Source: DASPRG01 sp963796125 (GTDB lineage Bacteria > Nitrospirota > Thermodesulfovibrionia > Thermodesulfovibrionales > SM23-35). From it: DNA of 64,000 nucleotides. The stretch spans positions 62,001 to 126,000 of the forward strand of contig CAWCKM010000047.1 of assembly GCA_963796125.1 (NCBI GenBank). The letters run 5' to 3'. The first letter of the stretch is position 1. Every line of letters starts with the position of its first letter. Below are positions 63,215-64,000 of the stretch, in pieces. The notes below the pieces were generated by a model, which made no database searches, had not been told where the DNA came from, and saw nothing but the letters and a program-made list of their open reading frames with translations. A program made the position numbers and the translations under genes.

Positions 63215-63535
63215 ATGATTACCATTGAAGATTTCGCAAAGGTTGAACTAAAGATAGGGAAGGTTCTTGAGGCCAAGAGGGTTGAAGGTTCAAATAAGCT
63301 GATCGTTATGAAGGTTGACACAGGTGAGGAGCGACAGATAGTAGCAGGGATCGGCAAGGCATATTTACCGGAAGAACTGGTGGGTAAGAGTATTGTAGTT
63401 GTTACGAACCTGCAGCCAGCAAAGCTCATGGGCGTAGAATCACAGGGTATGTTACTTGCTGCATCTGATGCTGATGGAAAGCTCTCGATACTTACCATTG
63501 ATAGAGAAATAACAGAAGGTGCAAAAGTAAAGTAA
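63215..63535 (+). CDS. tRNA-binding domain protein (MetG-beta/CsaA type)
   Basis: A 106-residue OB-fold protein: MITIEDFAKVELKIGKVLEAKRVEGSNKLIVMKVDTGEERQIVAGIG, ELVGKSIVVVTNLQPAKLMGVESQGMLLAASD. This is the tRNA-binding domain found as the C-terminus of methionyl-tRNA synthetase, as a free beta subunit, or as CsaA. As a separate gene it may be the MetG beta subunit, but metG is not in the window. A GAAAGGAGA site precedes ATG 63215. Confidence 0.92.
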   Translation: MITIEDFAKVELKIGKVLEAKRVEGSNKLIVMKVDTGEERQIVAGIGKAYLPEELVGKSIVVVTNLQPAKLMGVESQGMLLAASDADGKLSILTIDREITEGAKVK

Positions 63536-63570
63536 TTTTCATCTGTTTCTGTTAATGATAATATCTCCTC

Positions 63571-63600
63571 TTGACCGGCCGGGAAGATCGCATCTATAAT
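63571..63600 (+). promoter_or_regulatory. promoter of the cysteine synthase gene
   Basis: TTGACC (63571-63576), 18 bases, TATAAT (63595-63600). The expected transcription start is at or next to the A of the ATG at 63606, implying a leaderless message. Confidence 0.75.
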
Positions 63601-63605
63601 GGAGT

Positions 63606-64000
63606 ATGGGCATTCTCCACTGCATAGGAAACACCCCGCTTGCCAGCATCGACGGTTTAAATCCTAATCCGAGTGTAAAGCTCTTTGCAAAGCTTGAAGG
63701 CAATAATCCCGGTGGCTCTGTAAAAGACAGGATAGCCCTCTTTATGATAGAAGCAGCGGAGAAGGAAGGGAAGCTTACGAGGGATAAGGTGATACTCGAA
63801 GCTACCTCAGGAAATACTGGAATTGGACTTGCGATGGTTGCGGCAGCCAAGAAATACAGGGTAAAGCTTATCATGCCTGCATGCGTCAGTATGGAAAGGA
63901 GAAAGGTCCTTGAGGCTTTTGGAGCAGAGCTTTTACTGAGTCCGGCGGAAGAGGGGACTGACGGCGCAATAAGGTTAGTCCACAGGATACACTCCGAGGA
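63606..64000 (+). CDS. cysteine synthase (O-acetylserine sulfhydrylase), N-terminal part (cut by window edge)
   Basis: ATG 63606 opens a frame that runs to the window edge. It has the family start IGNTPLASIDGL, FAKLEGNNPGGSVKDRIALFMI with the PLP lysine, EATSGNTGIGLAMVAAAK and IMPACVSMERRKVLEAFGAELLLSPAEEG. These are CysK/CysM signatures, and MERRK with EEG suits the CysM-like branch. The enzyme makes cysteine from an activated serine. The C-terminal half is outside the window. Confidence 0.92.
   Translation, partial: MGILHCIGNTPLASIDGLNPNPSVKLFAKLEGNNPGGSVKDRIALFMIEAAEKEGKLTRDKVILEATSGNTGIGLAMVAAAKKYRVKLIMPACVSMERRKVLEAFGAELLLSPAEEGTDGAIRLVHRIHSE

Overview
The window reads as a chromosomal stretch of a Gram-negative, probably anaerobic bacterium. 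It carries lpxB, waaA, lptD, a periplasmic lytic transglycosylase and several lipoproteins. The mixture of LL-diaminopimelate aminotransferase, an Sfum_1244-type protein, NtrYX with a DUF4390 partner, DUF4292 and DUF5661 proteins, and moderate GC content fits Nitrospirota (Thermodesulfovibrionia-like) or a delta-proteobacterial relative. The phylum is an inference from gene content; no 16S gene is present.

Layout. 0-5.2 kb: partial UPF0182 protein, a Rossmann epimerase, glnS-gpsA, larB. 5.2-9.9 kb: thiamine operon with promoter, TPP riboswitch and terminator, then thiS-thiG-thiE-thiC-thiD and a lipoprotein. 9.9-13 kb: a B12-binding radical SAM protein and a GHKL ATPase. 13-16.1 kb: a decayed accessory patch with ParE-type, HicB, HigBA and YgiT/DUF4258 toxin-antitoxin genes, a duplicated end of the GHKL gene and a broken surface-protein gene. 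16.3-29.3 kb: radA, DUF4292 lipoprotein, an ExeA-like ATPase, a TPR protein, mutL, dCMP deaminase, a sugar epimerase, folK, dapL, truA. 29.4-37.7 kb: trpB-trpA, a GAF/HD-GYP phosphodiesterase, a metallo-beta-lactamase-fold protein, accD, folC, lptD. 37.7-43.6 kb: an adenylylsulfate kinase-like gene, zapA/zapB, slt, a nuclease, toxin-antitoxin remnants, tRNA-Cys and tRNA-Gly. 43.8-52 kb: trpE-trpG-trpD, then a Gfo/Idh/MocA oxidoreductase, DegT aminotransferase, lpxB and waaA, which together suggest GlcN3N-type lipid A. 52-64 kb: 6S RNA with an unidentified structured transcript beside it, a zinc-ribbon HEAGH membrane protein, rpmE-DUF1385-prfA, nadB, ntrYX-DUF4390, an adenosine-specific kinase, hisI, a tRNA-binding protein and the start of a cysteine synthase.

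Two features stand out. First, about twelve genes, most of them housekeeping (thiS, folC, lptD, slt, trpE, waaA, nadB, ntrY and others), are interrupted by what looks each time like one extra base. Sequence error is the likeliest cause, but the clustering deserves checking. Second, the DNA is unusually rich in small dispersed repeats: period-7 tandem arrays, C-rich/G-rich palindromes that also sit in frame inside lpxB and waaA, GTCATGCC/GGGAATGAC palindromes that carry gene starts, and a roughly 130-bp nested-hairpin element whose two copies keep their stems while changing their bases.
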